DNA of 64,000 nt from Xanthobacter dioxanivorans (GTDB taxonomy: Bacteria > Pseudomonadota > Alphaproteobacteria > Rhizobiales > Xanthobacteraceae), in assembly GCF_016807805.1 (NCBI RefSeq), contig NZ_CP063362.1, positions 2,469,001 to 2,533,000 of the forward strand, given 5' to 3'. Below are positions 1 through 9,029 of the stretch, piece after piece. How positions within the stretch are numbered: the first letter of the stretch is position 1; every line of letters begins with the position of its first letter. Below the pieces are notes generated by a model. That model saw only the letters and a list, made by a program, of their open reading frames with translations, made no database searches and was not told the origin of the DNA. Made by a program: the position numbers and the translations under genes.

Positions 1-66
1 GATGCCGCAGCCGTTGATGCCGCCGCCGACGATGGCGAGGTCGAAGATCCGCGCGGTGTCGTCCAC
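1..66 (-). CDS. glpD: Glycerol-3-phosphate dehydrogenase (FAD), N-terminal fragment cut by the window edge
   Basis: Only the first 22 codons are present, read leftwards out of the window. The peptide starts VDDTARIFDLAIVGGGING and continues CGI, which is the dinucleotide-binding start (GxGxxG) of FAD-dependent glycerol-3-phosphate dehydrogenases; the GGGIN(G/A) form is typical of GlpD. The enzyme oxidises sn-glycerol-3-phosphate to dihydroxyacetone phosphate at the inner membrane and feeds electrons to quinone. The GTG start at 66 is preceded by a GGGAGG ribosome-binding site at good spacing. Other FAD oxidoreductases share the fold, so the assignment is likely but not certain from so short a piece. 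Confidence 0.6.
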   Translation of the reverse strand, partial: MDDTARIFDLAIVGGGINGCGI

Positions 67-159
67 TTCGGCCTCCCTGCGGCGCGCCGGAATCACTGCG
101 CCGCCGAAAGACGACGATGGCTTGCCCTGCGGCAACGTCAACGGCGGCGACGCCCGGCC

Positions 160-1815
160 TCAGGCGGAGCGCGCCTCATCGGTTTCCAGGAGGCCGCGTT
201 CGGCCAGCGCCTCGCGCACCATCTTCTTGGTGATCTTGCCGTAGGCGCTCCTGGGCAGCGCGTCCCAGAAATGGATGCGCCGCGGCAGCTTGTAGCGGGC
301 GACCTTGCCGTCGAGGAACTGGATCAGCTCCTCCTCGGTGACGGATGCGCCCTCCCGCAGCACGCAGACGGCGACGCCCACCTCGCCCCACATGCGGTCC
401 GGCACGCCGAGGATGGCCACCTCGGCGACGGCGGGATGGGTCAGCATCTTCTCCTCCACCTCGCGCGGATAGACGTTGGAGCCGCCGGAAATGTACATGT
501 CCGAGGCGCGCCCGGTGATGTAGACGAAGCCCTCCGCGTCCATGTGGCCGAGGTCGCCGGTGCGGAACCAGCCGTCGCGGAACGACTTCGCGTTGGCCTC
601 CGGGTTGTCGTAGTAGCCGGCGAAGACGGCGGGCCCGCACACGCAGATCTCGCCGGTCTCGAGGGGGGCGACCTCCCGGCCTTCCGCGTCCTGGATCTGG
701 ACCTGCATGCCGGTGCGCTCGAATCCGCAGGTGCCGAGCTTCACGCTTGGCCCGTCCTCGGGATCGTGCAGGGCGGGCGGCAGGACGGTGATGTTGCCGG
801 TGACCTCGCCGAGGCCGAAATACTGCACCAGGACCTTGCCCAGAGCCTTGAGCGCCCGCTTCTGATCCTCCCTGTACATGGGGGCGCCGGCATAGATGAC
901 GTAGCGCAGCGATGAATGGTCGTACTGGTTCACCGCCGGGTGCTCGGCCAGCAGCTTGGTGATGGTGGGCACGGTGAACATGTTGGTGACGCGCCATTCC
1001 TCCACCAGCCGCCAGGCCTCTCCCGCGTCGAACCGCTCGGAGGGCATGAGGATGGTCTTCACCGCGCGCGCCACCTGCGCCAGCTGGTGCACGCCGGCCC
1101 CGTGGGACAGAGGTGCCACCACCAGGGAGGCGTCGGCCTGCGTGGTGCCGGGCATCAGGTCGCACAGGTGGTTGGTCACCACGAACGCCATCTGGCCGTG
1201 GGTGAGCACCGCCGCCTTCGGTCTTCCGGTGGTGCCGGAGGTGAAGAAGAACCAGCACGGGTCGTCGTGCTCCACGTCCGCCACCGGCGCCTTTCGGCCC
1301 AGCCAGCCGGAGACGAGGCCGTCATAGTCGGGGCCGAAATCCGCCTCGCCAATGGCGATGACCGTCTCCACCGACGGCGTCGCCTCGCGCACGGCGGCGA
1401 CATGCTCGGGAAAGTCGCGATGGCAGATCATCGCGGTGGCTCCGGAGGCGGAGGCGAGATAGGCGACCTCCCCCGGCGTCTGGCGGAAATTGGTGGGCAC
1501 CCATACCGCCCCGAGGCGGAAGGCGGCGAACATGCTCTCGAACATTTCAAGGCAGTTCTTCGACTGCACGAGGATGCGGTCGCCCTTGCCGATCCCGCGC
1601 TCGGCCAGCGCCGCCGCCATGGCGTCCACCCGCGCGTCCATCTGCGCCCAGGTGGTGGTGCGCGGCCCGTCCACGAAGCCGATGTGCGTGGGGAAGCGGC
1701 GCGCCGCCTGACGCAGGAAATGGGAGAGGTTCATCACCCGCCGGCTGGAGCGGGCGACCCCGCCTTCGGGGGATGCCGGGGAGGGCAGGGAGGGGGAGGG
1801 CAGGTCGACGGACAT
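160..1815 (-). CDS. Acyl-CoA synthetase (AMP-binding, class I adenylate-forming enzyme)
   Basis: Activates a carboxylic acid to its CoA thioester through an acyl-adenylate. The 551-residue protein has the AMP-binding P-loop FFFTSGTTGRPK near residue 190, the adenine-binding stretch YFGLGEVTGN, the hinge TGDLGHMDAEGFVYITGR and the C-terminal lysine motif AYGKITKK near residue 527. The start at 1815 (MSVDLPSP) is chosen because CGGAG sits just upstream and the longer reading frame runs into the 3' end of the IclR gene. It lies 58 bp downstream of that regulator on the same strand, and a TRAP transporter is divergent. An organic or aromatic acid brought in by the TRAP system is a plausible substrate (inference). 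The substrate cannot be read from sequence. Confidence 0.88.
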   Translation of the reverse strand: MSVDLPSPSLPSPASPEGGVARSSRRVMNLSHFLRQAARRFPTHIGFVDGPRTTTWAQMDARVDAMAAALAERGIGKGDRILVQSKNCLEMFESMFAAFRLGAVWVPTNFRQTPGEVAYLASASGATAMICHRDFPEHVAAVREATPSVETVIAIGEADFGPDYDGLVSGWLGRKAPVADVEHDDPCWFFFTSGTTGRPKAAVLTHGQMAFVVTNHLCDLMPGTTQADASLVVAPLSHGAGVHQLAQVARAVKTILMPSERFDAGEAWRLVEEWRVTNMFTVPTITKLLAEHPAVNQYDHSSLRYVIYAGAPMYREDQKRALKALGKVLVQYFGLGEVTGNITVLPPALHDPEDGPSVKLGTCGFERTGMQVQIQDAEGREVAPLETGEICVCGPAVFAGYYDNPEANAKSFRDGWFRTGDLGHMDAEGFVYITGRASDMYISGGSNVYPREVEEKMLTHPAVAEVAILGVPDRMWGEVGVAVCVLREGASVTEEELIQFLDGKVARYKLPRRIHFWDALPRSAYGKITKKMVREALAERGLLETDEARSA

Positions 1816-1873
1816 GGTCACTCCGGGCAGAGGCGCCGGCACGCTGGCGCGGCGATGGCATGGGAGACGGGCA

Positions 1874-2791
1874 TCAGGGATCGGCCTTCGCGACGGCGCG
1901 GCCGGCGGGGTGGACGGGAGCCGGGCGTTCCGGCGACGCACGGCGGCCGAGGGCAGCTTCCAGGGCTTCGGCCTCCCGCTTCAGCAGCGGCACCAGCTCC
2001 CGCTGCCGGTCGGCCGAAAGACGGCTCTCGATGGCGGCGAGGGAGAGCGCCCCGGCGGGGCGGCCGTCCGGCCCCCGTACGACGACGCCGATGCCCCAGG
2101 AGCCGGCCACGTACAGGCCCGGATTGAGCGCATAGCCGCGGGCACGGGTGACGGCCACCGCCTCCCGCAGCATCGGCGCGGTATGGCCGGGATAATGGCT
2201 GGCGAGTGCCTCGGCGTTGGCGGCGAGGCTGCGCTCGATCTCCGCGTCGGGCAGCGCGGCGAGAATGGCGAGGCCCCCGGCGCCGATGCCCAGCGGGTGC
2301 CGGTCGCCGGCCTGCAAGGCGTGGGTGCGGATGGGATAGGTGCCCTCCTCGCGGTGGAGGCACACGGAAAGGGTGCCGCGCGGCACCGAGAGAAAGACGG
2401 AATCGCCGGTGGCGCGGGCGATGCGCGACAGGCGTTCGAGGGCGAGGGCGTGGATGCCGTAGCGCGAGCCGGCCAGCGTGCCGAGCAGGTAGGCCTCGGG
2501 CCCCACATGATAGCGGCGGGTCGTCTCGTCCTGATCGAGGAGGCCGGTGCGCACGAGGGCGAGCAGCACCCGCCGCACCGTGGGCTTGGGCAGGGCCGAT
2601 TGCGCCACGAGGTCGGCGAGCCGGGCGCCGTCCGGCGCGGCGCGGCCCACCAGCAGGAGAAGCGCGACGGCGCGCTCGATGCTCTGCGTTCCCCCGCCGG
2701 CGGCTTCGGCGGTGGCCCCGGCGACTGTCCGGGGTCGAATGCCGGCCCGGGCATGCGGGGGCATTGGTGGCCGTCCCACGCGCTCTCCCAT
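1874..2791 (-). CDS. IclR-family transcriptional regulator
   Basis: One-component regulator with an N-terminal winged helix (QSIERAVALLLLVGRAAPDG, then LADLVAQSALPKPTVRRVLLAL, about residues 36-85) and a C-terminal IclR effector domain (SRIARATGDSVFLSVPRG through RGYALNPGLYVAGSWGIGV). At 305 residues it is slightly longer than usual because of a Pro/Ala-rich N-terminal tail. The start is uncertain: the ATG at 2791 abuts an operator-like palindrome and has no clear ribosome-binding site, and ATG at 2764 is an alternative. It probably controls the downstream acyl-CoA synthetase and the divergent TRAP genes through the GGTCCA inverted repeats in the intergenic region (inference). Confidence 0.85.
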   Translation of the reverse strand: MGERVGRPPMPPHARAGIRPRTVAGATAEAAGGGTQSIERAVALLLLVGRAAPDGARLADLVAQSALPKPTVRRVLLALVRTGLLDQDETTRRYHVGPEAYLLGTLAGSRYGIHALALERLSRIARATGDSVFLSVPRGTLSVCLHREEGTYPIRTHALQAGDRHPLGIGAGGLAILAALPDAEIERSLAANAEALASHYPGHTAPMLREAVAVTRARGYALNPGLYVAGSWGIGVVVRGPDGRPAGALSLAAIESRLSADRQRELVPLLKREAEALEAALGRRASPERPAPVHPAGRAVAKADP

Positions 2792-2808
2792 GATCCAGTA
2801 TGTGGACC
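2792..2808. promoter_or_regulatory. Operator-like inverted repeat 1 (IclR control region)
   Basis: GATCCA-GTATG-TGGACC: six-base arms with one mismatch around a 5-base spacer. It touches the proposed IclR start codon, as expected for an autoregulatory site. It matches the perfect repeat at 2912-2928 in arm sequence and spacing. Confidence 0.5.
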
Positions 2809-2911
2809 TAGCTCTTGATTTCGTTGAGATCGCCGCAGCGCAGCGTCTGCCATGACCTTACCCCCCTTGCGAAAATCCCACAAGCGGGCCAGCATGGGCG
2901 CCGGGAAAAGA

Positions 2912-2928
2912 GGTCCATATATTGGACC
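2912..2928. promoter_or_regulatory. Operator-like inverted repeat 2 (perfect arms)
   Basis: GGTCCA-TATAT-TGGACC: perfect six-base inverted repeat with an AT-only 5-base spacer, about 50 bp before the dctP start. The size and symmetry fit IclR-family operators. Binding by the neighbouring IclR protein is inferred. Confidence 0.55.
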
Positions 2929-2942
2929 CGCGTGAGGAAACA

Positions 2943-2956
2943 GGTCCGAATGGACC
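2943..2956. promoter_or_regulatory. Operator-like inverted repeat 3 (half-spaced)
   Basis: GGTCC-GAAT-GGACC: the same arms as the two upstream sites but with a 4-base spacer, directly before the dctP ribosome-binding site (AAGGAGGAG at 2961-2969). It could be a weaker third site or a chance echo. Confidence 0.3.
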
Positions 2957-2977
2957 GCACAAGGAGGAGCCGTGAGC

Positions 2978-3997
2978 ATGTCGCTGACCCGTCGCACCCT
3001 TTTGCAGGCGAGCGCCGCCGGCGCGCTGGCGGGAGGCGTGTTCGCTCCCTTCGTCGCGCGGGCGCAGAGCGCCGAGTTCTCCTACAAGTACGCCAACAAC
3101 CTGCCCATCACGCACCCCATGAACGTGCGCGCCAACGAGATGGCGGACAAGATCAAGGCCGAGACGGGCGGCAAGGTGGAGATCAAGATCTTCCCCTCCA
3201 GCCAGCTCGGCGGCGACACCGACATGCTGAGCCAGCTGCGCTCGGGCGGGATCGAGTTCTTCACCCTCTCCCCGCTCATTCTCTCCACCCTGGTGCCCAA
3301 CGCCTCGGTGAGCGGCATCGGCTTCGCCTTCCCGGACTATGCGACCGTGTGGAAGGCCATGGACGGCGAGCTCGGCGCCTATGTGCGCGGGCAGATCTCC
3401 AAGGCCGGCATCGTCGCCATGGACAAGATCTGGGACAACGGCTTCCGCCAGATCACCACCTCCACCAAGCCGATCGAGACCGCGGCCGACCTCAAGGGGC
3501 TGAAGATCCGCGTGCCGGTGTCGCCTTTGTGGACCTCCATGTTCAAGGCGTTCGATAGCGCGCCGGCGAGCCTCAACTTCGCCGAGGTCTATACCGCGCT
3601 GCAGACCCGCACCGTGGACGCGCAGGAGAATCCGCTCGCCATCATCGCCACGGCGAAGCTCTACGAGGTGCAGAAATACTGCTCCCTCACCAACCACATG
3701 TGGGACGGCTTCTGGTTCCTCGCCAACCGCCGGGCGTTCGAGCGCCTGCCGGAGGACCTGCGGGCCGTCGTGGCGAAGAACATCAACGAGGCCGGCCTGA
3801 AGCAGCGCGAGGACGTGTTCGCCCTCAACAACACGCTGCGCAAGGAACTGGGCGAGAAGGGCCTCGCCTTCAACGAGCCCAAGGTCGACAGCTTCCGCGA
3901 CCAGCTGCGCAAGGCGGGCTTCTACGCCGAATGGAAGGGCAAGTACGGCGACGAGGCCTGGGCCATCCTCGAGAAATACACCGGCAAGCTGTCCTGA
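2978..3997 (+). CDS. dctP: TRAP transporter substrate-binding protein (DctP type)
   Basis: Periplasmic receptor that delivers a carboxylate-type ligand to the TRAP membrane subunits encoded downstream. The N-terminus SLTRRTLLQASAAGALAGGV has a twin-arginine-like motif and a hydrophobic core ending in ARAQS, so it is exported, possibly by Tat. The DctP fold is supported by NNLPITHPMNVRANEMADKI, SQLGGDTDMLSQLRSGGIEF and the conserved LKGLKIRVP segment. ATG 2978 fits the strong AAGGAGGAG site better than GTG 2972, two codons earlier. The final codon is at 3995. Control is probably by the divergent IclR gene through the intergenic inverted repeats. The ligand is unknown; the neighbouring acyl-CoA synthetase suggests an organic acid. 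Confidence 0.9.
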   Translation: MSLTRRTLLQASAAGALAGGVFAPFVARAQSAEFSYKYANNLPITHPMNVRANEMADKIKAETGGKVEIKIFPSSQLGGDTDMLSQLRSGGIEFFTLSPLILSTLVPNASVSGIGFAFPDYATVWKAMDGELGAYVRGQISKAGIVAMDKIWDNGFRQITTSTKPIETAADLKGLKIRVPVSPLWTSMFKAFDSAPASLNFAEVYTALQTRTVDAQENPLAIIATAKLYEVQKYCSLTNHMWDGFWFLANRRAFERLPEDLRAVVAKNINEAGLKQREDVFALNNTLRKELGEKGLAFNEPKVDSFRDQLRKAGFYAEWKGKYGDEAWAILEKYTGKLS

Positions 3998-4094
3998 GCG
4001 AGGGATCGCTGCCGCTTCTCGCGCACGCGACGGCCAGCGGACGCGCAACCTTGCGCGTTCGGCATTGCGAAGACCCTTCGGGCCGCCCTGTTGT

Positions 4095-4182
4095 CCGGAC
4101 ACGCGCCGGCGTGGCCGGGGCCGGGGGGCCCGGGCGCCGTGCACGGCACGGGTGGATGCGCCGGCCGCGCCGGGGTATGACC
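4095..4182 (+). repeat. GC-rich palindromic intergenic repeat (family 2) between dctP and dctQM
   Basis: The 258-bp gap between the TRAP genes holds a block of nested GC palindromes ending in GGGTGGATGCGCCGGC then CGCGCCGGGGTATGACC. The GGGTGGATG...GGGGYATGAC outline recurs at 14005-14038 and, rearranged, at 7869-7965. It looks like a dispersed extragenic palindromic element and may act as a processing or attenuation hairpin between receptor and permease genes (inference). Confidence 0.5.
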
Positions 4183-4255
4183 TTCAAAAAATGCATCCGC
4201 GTCCACGCCTCGAGGGAGCGCTGCGCGCTCGAAATACCGTAACGGAAACGCTGCC

Positions 4256-6115
4256 ATGGCCACCGCCGAAGACACGCTCGCCCTCGCCGCCGCCGGCCAA
4301 GGCGCGCGCGCGGGCTCGCGCTTCATGCGGCCGGTGGAAGCCGTCGCCGCCCTGCTGCTGCTGGTGGTGGTGAGCCTGCTGCTCGCCGGGGCGCTGTCGC
4401 GCTACATCTTCGCCTTCCCCATCATCTGGGGCGACGAGGTGGCGTCCATCTGCTTCATCTGGCTCGCCATGCTGGGCTCGGTCATCGCCATCGACCGCAA
4501 CGAGCATCTGCGCCTCACCTTGTTCCTGAAGGCGTTGCCGCCCCGGGCGGAGCGGTTCGTCGAGACCTTCGCCCTGCTGCTGGTCGCCGCCTTCCTCCTC
4601 GCCATCGCCTATCCCGCCTACGATTATGCGGTGGAGGAGAGCTTCATCACCCTGCCCGCCCTGGGCATTCCCGGCAGCCTGCGCGCCGCGGCCCTGCCGG
4701 TGGGCATCTGCGCCATGGCGGCGCTGGCGGTGGCCCATGCGGTGCGGCGCTCGAGCGTGCGCGACCTCGCCATCTGCCTTGGTTTCATCGCCGCGGTGCT
4801 CGCGGCCCTGTGGCTCGCGAGCCCCATGCTGGCGAAGGCCGGAAATGGCGCTATCGTGTTGTTCCTGGTGGGTTTTGTGGTGGCGGCGCTGGCCGCCGGG
4901 GTGCCCATCGCCTTCTGCTTCGGCATCGGCACGGTCTGCTATCTCGCCTTCGCCACCCATGTGCCGCTGATGGTGATGATCGGCCGCATGGACGAGGGCA
5001 TGAGCAGCCTCATTCTCCTGTCCGTTCCAGTGTTCGTGCTGCTCGGCTGTATCCTCGACCATACCGGGATGGGCAAGGCGATCGTCGACTTCCTGGCCTC
5101 CCTGCTCGGCCATGTGAAGGCGGGCATGTCCTACGTGCTTCTGGGATCTTTGTTCGTCGTTTCAGGCATTTCCGGGTCCAAGGTCTCGGACATGGCCACC
5201 GTTGCTCCGGCCCTGTTCCCGGAGATGAAGCGGCGCGGGCACCAGCCGAAGGAGATGATCGCGCTGCTGGCCACCGGCGCCGCCATGGCGGACACGGTAC
5301 CTCCCTCCATCGTGTTGATCGTGCTGGGTTCCGTGGCGGGGGTGTCGATCGCGGCGCTGTTCACCTCCGGCTTCATCGTCGCCATGGTGCTGCTGGCGGT
5401 GCTGGCCGCGCTCGCCCGCATCAAGGCACGCGACGAGGACATGACGGGGGTGCGTCGTCCCAGTGTCGGTGTCGTGTGGCGGACCCTGCTCGTGGCCGCG
5501 CCGGCGCTGGTTCTGCCGTTCCTGATCCGCAGCGCGGTGTCGGGTGGTGTCGCCACCACCACCGAGGTGTCGACCATCGCCGTCGTCTACGCCCTGTTCG
5601 TGGGCATGGTGCTCTATGGCGGCATCTCGCGGCGCACCTTCTATTCCATGCTGGTGGAGACGGCGGCCCTCACCGGGGCGATCCTGGTCATCCTGGCCTG
5701 CGCGGTGGCCATGGCCTGGGCCATCACCCAGGCCGGCATCGCCAGCGCGCTGGCCGCCTTCATGGCCGGGCTGCCGGGCGGGTGGATCGGCTTCCTGGCC
5801 GTGAGCATCGTGGTGTTCCTGGTGCTGGGCTGCATCCTGGAAGGCCTGCCCGCCATCGTGCTCATGGCGCCGCTCATGTACCCCATCGCCCGGCAGCTCG
5901 GCATCAATGACGTGCACTATTCCATGGTCATCGTCACCGCCATGAACATCGGGCTGATGACGCCGCCCATCGGCATCGGCTTCTACCTCGCCTGCAAGAT
6001 CGGCAACGTCTCGCCGGACGCCGCCATCGGCGCCATCTGGCCGTATCTGGTGGCCCTGTTCGTGGGGCTGATCGTGGTGGCGGCGGTGCCGTGGATCTCC
6101 ATCGGCATGCTTTAG
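4256..6115 (+). CDS. TRAP transporter fused small/large permease (DctQM)
   Basis: Single 619-residue membrane protein combining both TRAP membrane subunits. Residues about 25-165 form the four-helix DctQ part, with the diagnostic IIWGDEVASICFIWLAMLGS segment. From about residue 195 the DctM part begins (VLFLVGFVVAALAAGVPIAF) and continues with the family signatures GSKVSDMATVAPALFPEM and MADTVPPSIVLIVLGS, and ends with NIGLMTPPIGIGFYLACKI. DctM uses a sodium gradient to import the acid captured by DctP. Start ATG 4256 follows a weak AACGGAAACG site. It lies 258 bp after dctP and converges with the glucosidase gene, only 3 bp away. Fused QM proteins are a known TRAP variant. Confidence 0.92.
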   Translation: MATAEDTLALAAAGQGARAGSRFMRPVEAVAALLLLVVVSLLLAGALSRYIFAFPIIWGDEVASICFIWLAMLGSVIAIDRNEHLRLTLFLKALPPRAERFVETFALLLVAAFLLAIAYPAYDYAVEESFITLPALGIPGSLRAAALPVGICAMAALAVAHAVRRSSVRDLAICLGFIAAVLAALWLASPMLAKAGNGAIVLFLVGFVVAALAAGVPIAFCFGIGTVCYLAFATHVPLMVMIGRMDEGMSSLILLSVPVFVLLGCILDHTGMGKAIVDFLASLLGHVKAGMSYVLLGSLFVVSGISGSKVSDMATVAPALFPEMKRRGHQPKEMIALLATGAAMADTVPPSIVLIVLGSVAGVSIAALFTSGFIVAMVLLAVLAALARIKARDEDMTGVRRPSVGVVWRTLLVAAPALVLPFLIRSAVSGGVATTTEVSTIAVVYALFVGMVLYGGISRRTFYSMLVETAALTGAILVILACAVAMAWAITQAGIASALAAFMAGLPGGWIGFLAVSIVVFLVLGCILEGLPAIVLMAPLMYPIARQLGINDVHYSMVIVTAMNIGLMTPPIGIGFYLACKIGNVSPDAAIGAIWPYLVALFVGLIVVAAVPWISIGML

Positions 6116-6118
6116 GGA

Positions 6119-7737
6119 TCAGCCCGTCAGCCCCACCACCACCCCCTCGTTGGGCCTCAGGTCGATGGTCTGGCCCACCGCCTCCTCCCGGCGGTCGCAG
6201 AAGGTGGAGAGCCGCACGCGGCCCTTCGCCGCCGCCTCGGGAAAGGCCGCGCTCAACGGCTCGCCCCCGAGGTTCAGCGCCACCAGGAAGGTCTCGCCGT
6301 CGCCCTGCCGGAGATAGGCGAGGAGGTCGCCGGCGGCGGCCAGCGGCAGCCACGATCCGGTGCTCAGCGCCGGATGGGCCCGGCGCAGCGCCAGAAGCGC
6401 CCGCGTCAGCGCCAGCATGGAGCCGGGCTCGTGCTGCTCGGCCCGCACGTTGAGCTCGGTATAGTCGTCCGCCAGCGGCAGCCACGGCTCCACGGTGGAG
6501 AAGCCGGCGAAGGGGCCGCCATCCCATTGCATGGGCGTGCGCGCCCCGTCGCGGCCGAGGCCGAGGCCCGGCACGTTCTTCTCGAACGGGTCCTGCACCC
6601 GCTCCGGGGGATCGCCACCTGGGTCATGCCGATCTCGTCGCCGTAATAGAGGGTGGGCGTGCCGCGCAGGGTGAGCAGCAGCATGGCGGCGACGCGCGCC
6701 TGGTCCGGCCCGAGGCGGCCGGCGACGCGCGGGCGGTCGTGGTTGGAGAGCACCCAGTTGGGCCAGCCCCCCTCGGGAATGACCGCCTCGTAGGCGGCGA
6801 TCAGCGGCCCGAGCTCGCCTGCGGTCCAGGGTGCGGCCAGCAGGGTGAAGTTGAACGGCAGATGCACGCCCTTGCCGTCCTCGCCGTAATAGGCGGCGAT
6901 GCGGTGGAGCGGCAGGTAGGCCTCGCCGATGAGCACGCGCCCGGGATACGAATCGGCGAGGGCGCGGAAGCCCTTGATCACCTCCATCACTTCCGGCCGG
7001 TCGCCGGTATAAAGCTGGGTGAGGCGGGCATGGGGGTTCATGCCTTCGCGGAAATCCGGGTTCAGCGGGTTGTCGCGGAAGGCGTCGTCCTTGATCACAT
7101 GCCAGAGCGCGTCGATGCGGAAGCCATCCACCCCGCGATCGAGCCAGAAGCGCAGCACGCCGTGCATGGCCGCGACCACGTCCGGGTTGCGCCAGTTGAG
7201 GTCCGGCTGCGCCTTCAGGAAGGCATGGTAGTAATATTGCCCGCTCGCCGCATCCAATTCCCAGGCGCTGCCGCCGAATTCGGAGAGCCAGTTGTTGGGC
7301 GGCCCGCCGTCCGGGCCGGGATCGCGCCAGATGTACCAGTCGCGCTTCGCGCTGCCGCGGCCGGCGCGCGCGTCCACGAACCACGGGTGCTGATCCGAGG
7401 TGTGGTTGGGCACGAAATCCAGGATGATCCTCAGCCCGCGCGCATGGGCGCCGGCCACCAGCGCGTCGAAATCGGCCAGCGTGCCGAACAGCGGATGGAT
7501 GGCGGTGTGGTCGGCCACGTCATAGCCGAAGTCCGCCATGGGCGAGGGATAGAGGGGCGAGATCCAGATGGCGTCGATGCCGAGATCCGCGAGATAATCG
7601 AGGCGGGAGAGGATGCCGGACAGGTCGCCCACGCCGTCGCCGTCGGTGTCCTGGAAGGAGCGGGGATAGATCTGGTAGACCACGCCGGATTGCCACCAGA
7701 GCGGCCCGGTCGTTTGCGTCGCCGTTCCGTTGGCCAT
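6119..7737 (-). CDS. GH13 alpha-glucosidase / oligo-1,6-glucosidase, interrupted by a one-base frameshift
   Basis: Hydrolyses alpha-glucosidic bonds in maltose- or isomaltose-type oligosaccharides, or related sugars. The N-terminal frame starts MANGTATQTTGPLWWQSGVV and carries the GH13 regions DFVPNHTSDQHPWF, GFRIDALWHVI (nucleophile Asp), LIGEAYL (acid/base Glu) and SNHDRPR. After GDEIGMTQVAIP the frame is lost: the run of five C (minus strand) at 6606-6610 must be six to continue as PERVQDPFEKN, then ARTPMQWDGGPFAGFS, to the stop at 6119. Corrected length is about 540 residues, normal for the family. Either a pseudogene by one-base deletion or, more likely, a sequencing error, since several other genes here show the same kind of lesion. 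Confidence 0.8.
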
Positions 7738-7754
7738 GCGCGTTCCTCCCCTTC

Positions 7755-7975
7755 GCCGGCGCGTGCGCGCCGGCTTCGGTTGAAGAAGTGCCAGGGGCTT
7801 GGTTCGGTTTCATGACGGGGGTGCCCCTTGTGCGCCCCGAGGGCGCGCGGCGGGCCGTCTTTCACCATCGTCATGGCCGCGCTTGTCCCGGCCATCCACG
7901 CGGCTGGGCCGGGAGCGGCTTTGCGGAACAGTGCCCCGGCGGCCGGGCATGACGGGTGCTTGAGGGCATGACGGG
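7755..7975. repeat. Intergenic region with a hairpin and palindromic repeat (family 2)
   Basis: The roughly 310 bp between the glucosidase and HEAT-protein genes contain no gene. A 20-bp hairpin (GCCGGCGC arms around GTGC) lies at 7755-7774 in the glucosidase 5' leader. At 7869-7900 is the element TCATGGCCGCGCTTGTCC followed by CGGCCATCCACG, a palindromic motif I associate with many Hyphomicrobiales genomes. A degenerate partner (GCCCCGGCGGCCGGGCATGACGGG) lies at 7932-7955. Confidence 0.5.
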
Positions 7976-8046
7976 GGTCGGGGGAACCGAGGGCCCCGGT
8001 TCAGGACCCGGTCGCCGGAAGGGGGCCGAAGCCGTCCCCCGCCGTC

Positions 8047-9021
8047 TCACGCCGCCGCGCGGCAGCGCTCCAGCGCCCAGCGCACCAGCTTGCGCACGTC
8101 GGGATCGGGATCGTCGAAGGCGGCTTCCAGCGCGCCCACGGCTGAGGGATCGGCGATCTCGCCCAGGGCGGCGGCGGCCTCCTTGCGCACGTTGCTGAGG
8201 TCATGGCCGAGGGCATCGGCCACCACCGGCACCGCCGCGCGGGCCTTGAGCTTGCCCAGCGCGTTCACCGCCTTGGCCTGCACCTGCCAGGCATCGTCGT
8301 TGGCGGCGCGCATCAGCGGGTCCACCGCCTCCGGCAGCTTGGCCTTGCCGATGGAGAAGGCGGCTTCCTCGCGCACCTGCCAGTGGGCGTCCTTGAGCCC
8401 GGCGATGAGGGCCGGCACCCCGGCGGTGCCGCTCTTCACGAACACCAGCGCGGCCATCACCGCCCGGCGCACCGCCGCTTCCGGGTCGGTGGCGGCGAGC
8501 AGCAGCGCCGGCAGGGCCGCGTCGGCCTTCAGATAGCCGAGCACGCCGAGGGCCTCGCGGCGCACGGCGATCTCCGGATCGGTGAGGGCGGCCAGCGCCA
8601 CCGGCATGGCGGCGGGGTCCTGCATGTCGCGCAGGGCGCGCAAGGCGGCGGTGCGTACGAAGGCGCTTTGCGGGCCGGTGTTTTCCTGCGCCCGCGCGAT
8701 CAGGCGCGGGGCGGAGGCCGGCTCCTTCTTGTCGGCGAGGCTCTCGGCGGCGGCGAGGCGCACCGCCTCCGCCGCATCGTCCAGCGCGTCGATGAGGCCG
8801 AGGGCGGCGGGCAGGCCGGCATGCTCGTCCAGCGCCTTGGCGGCGGCCTCGCGCACATCGGCATCCGTGTCCTTCAGGCCGACCAGCAGCAGGTCCACCG
8901 CGCCGGGGTCCACGCTCTCGGCGAGGCCCAGCATGGCCACCCGGCGGATGCCGGCATCGGGGTCACGGGCGCGCTCGGCCACGGCGTCGAAATCGTCGTC
9001 GAAGTCGTCGAAGATGGGCAT
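8047..9021 (-). CDS. HEAT-repeat domain protein
   Basis: A 324-residue alpha-helical scaffold made almost wholly of about ten HEAT/PBS-lyase-type repeats. Examples are PDAGIRRVAMLGLAESVDPG, TDADVREAAAKALDEHAG, DPEIAVRREALGVLGYLKAD and AHWQVREEAAFSIGKAKLPE. It has no signal peptide or catalytic motif and begins with an acidic stretch (FDDFDDDFDA). Start ATG 9021 is chosen because the longer frame crosses the ferredoxin gene. It is the last gene of a four-gene operon with DUF971, an AprA-like flavoprotein and a ferredoxin, 8 bp after the ferredoxin stop. Such proteins act as protein-protein platforms, so it may hold or mature the flavoprotein/ferredoxin complex (inference). Confidence 0.85.
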   Translation of the reverse strand: MPIFDDFDDDFDAVAERARDPDAGIRRVAMLGLAESVDPGAVDLLLVGLKDTDADVREAAAKALDEHAGLPAALGLIDALDDAAEAVRLAAAESLADKKEPASAPRLIARAQENTGPQSAFVRTAALRALRDMQDPAAMPVALAALTDPEIAVRREALGVLGYLKADAALPALLLAATDPEAAVRRAVMAALVFVKSGTAGVPALIAGLKDAHWQVREEAAFSIGKAKLPEAVDPLMRAANDDAWQVQAKAVNALGKLKARAAVPVVADALGHDLSNVRKEAAAALGEIADPSAVGALEAAFDDPDPDVRKLVRWALERCRAAA

Positions 9022-9029
9022 GGCGCGCC

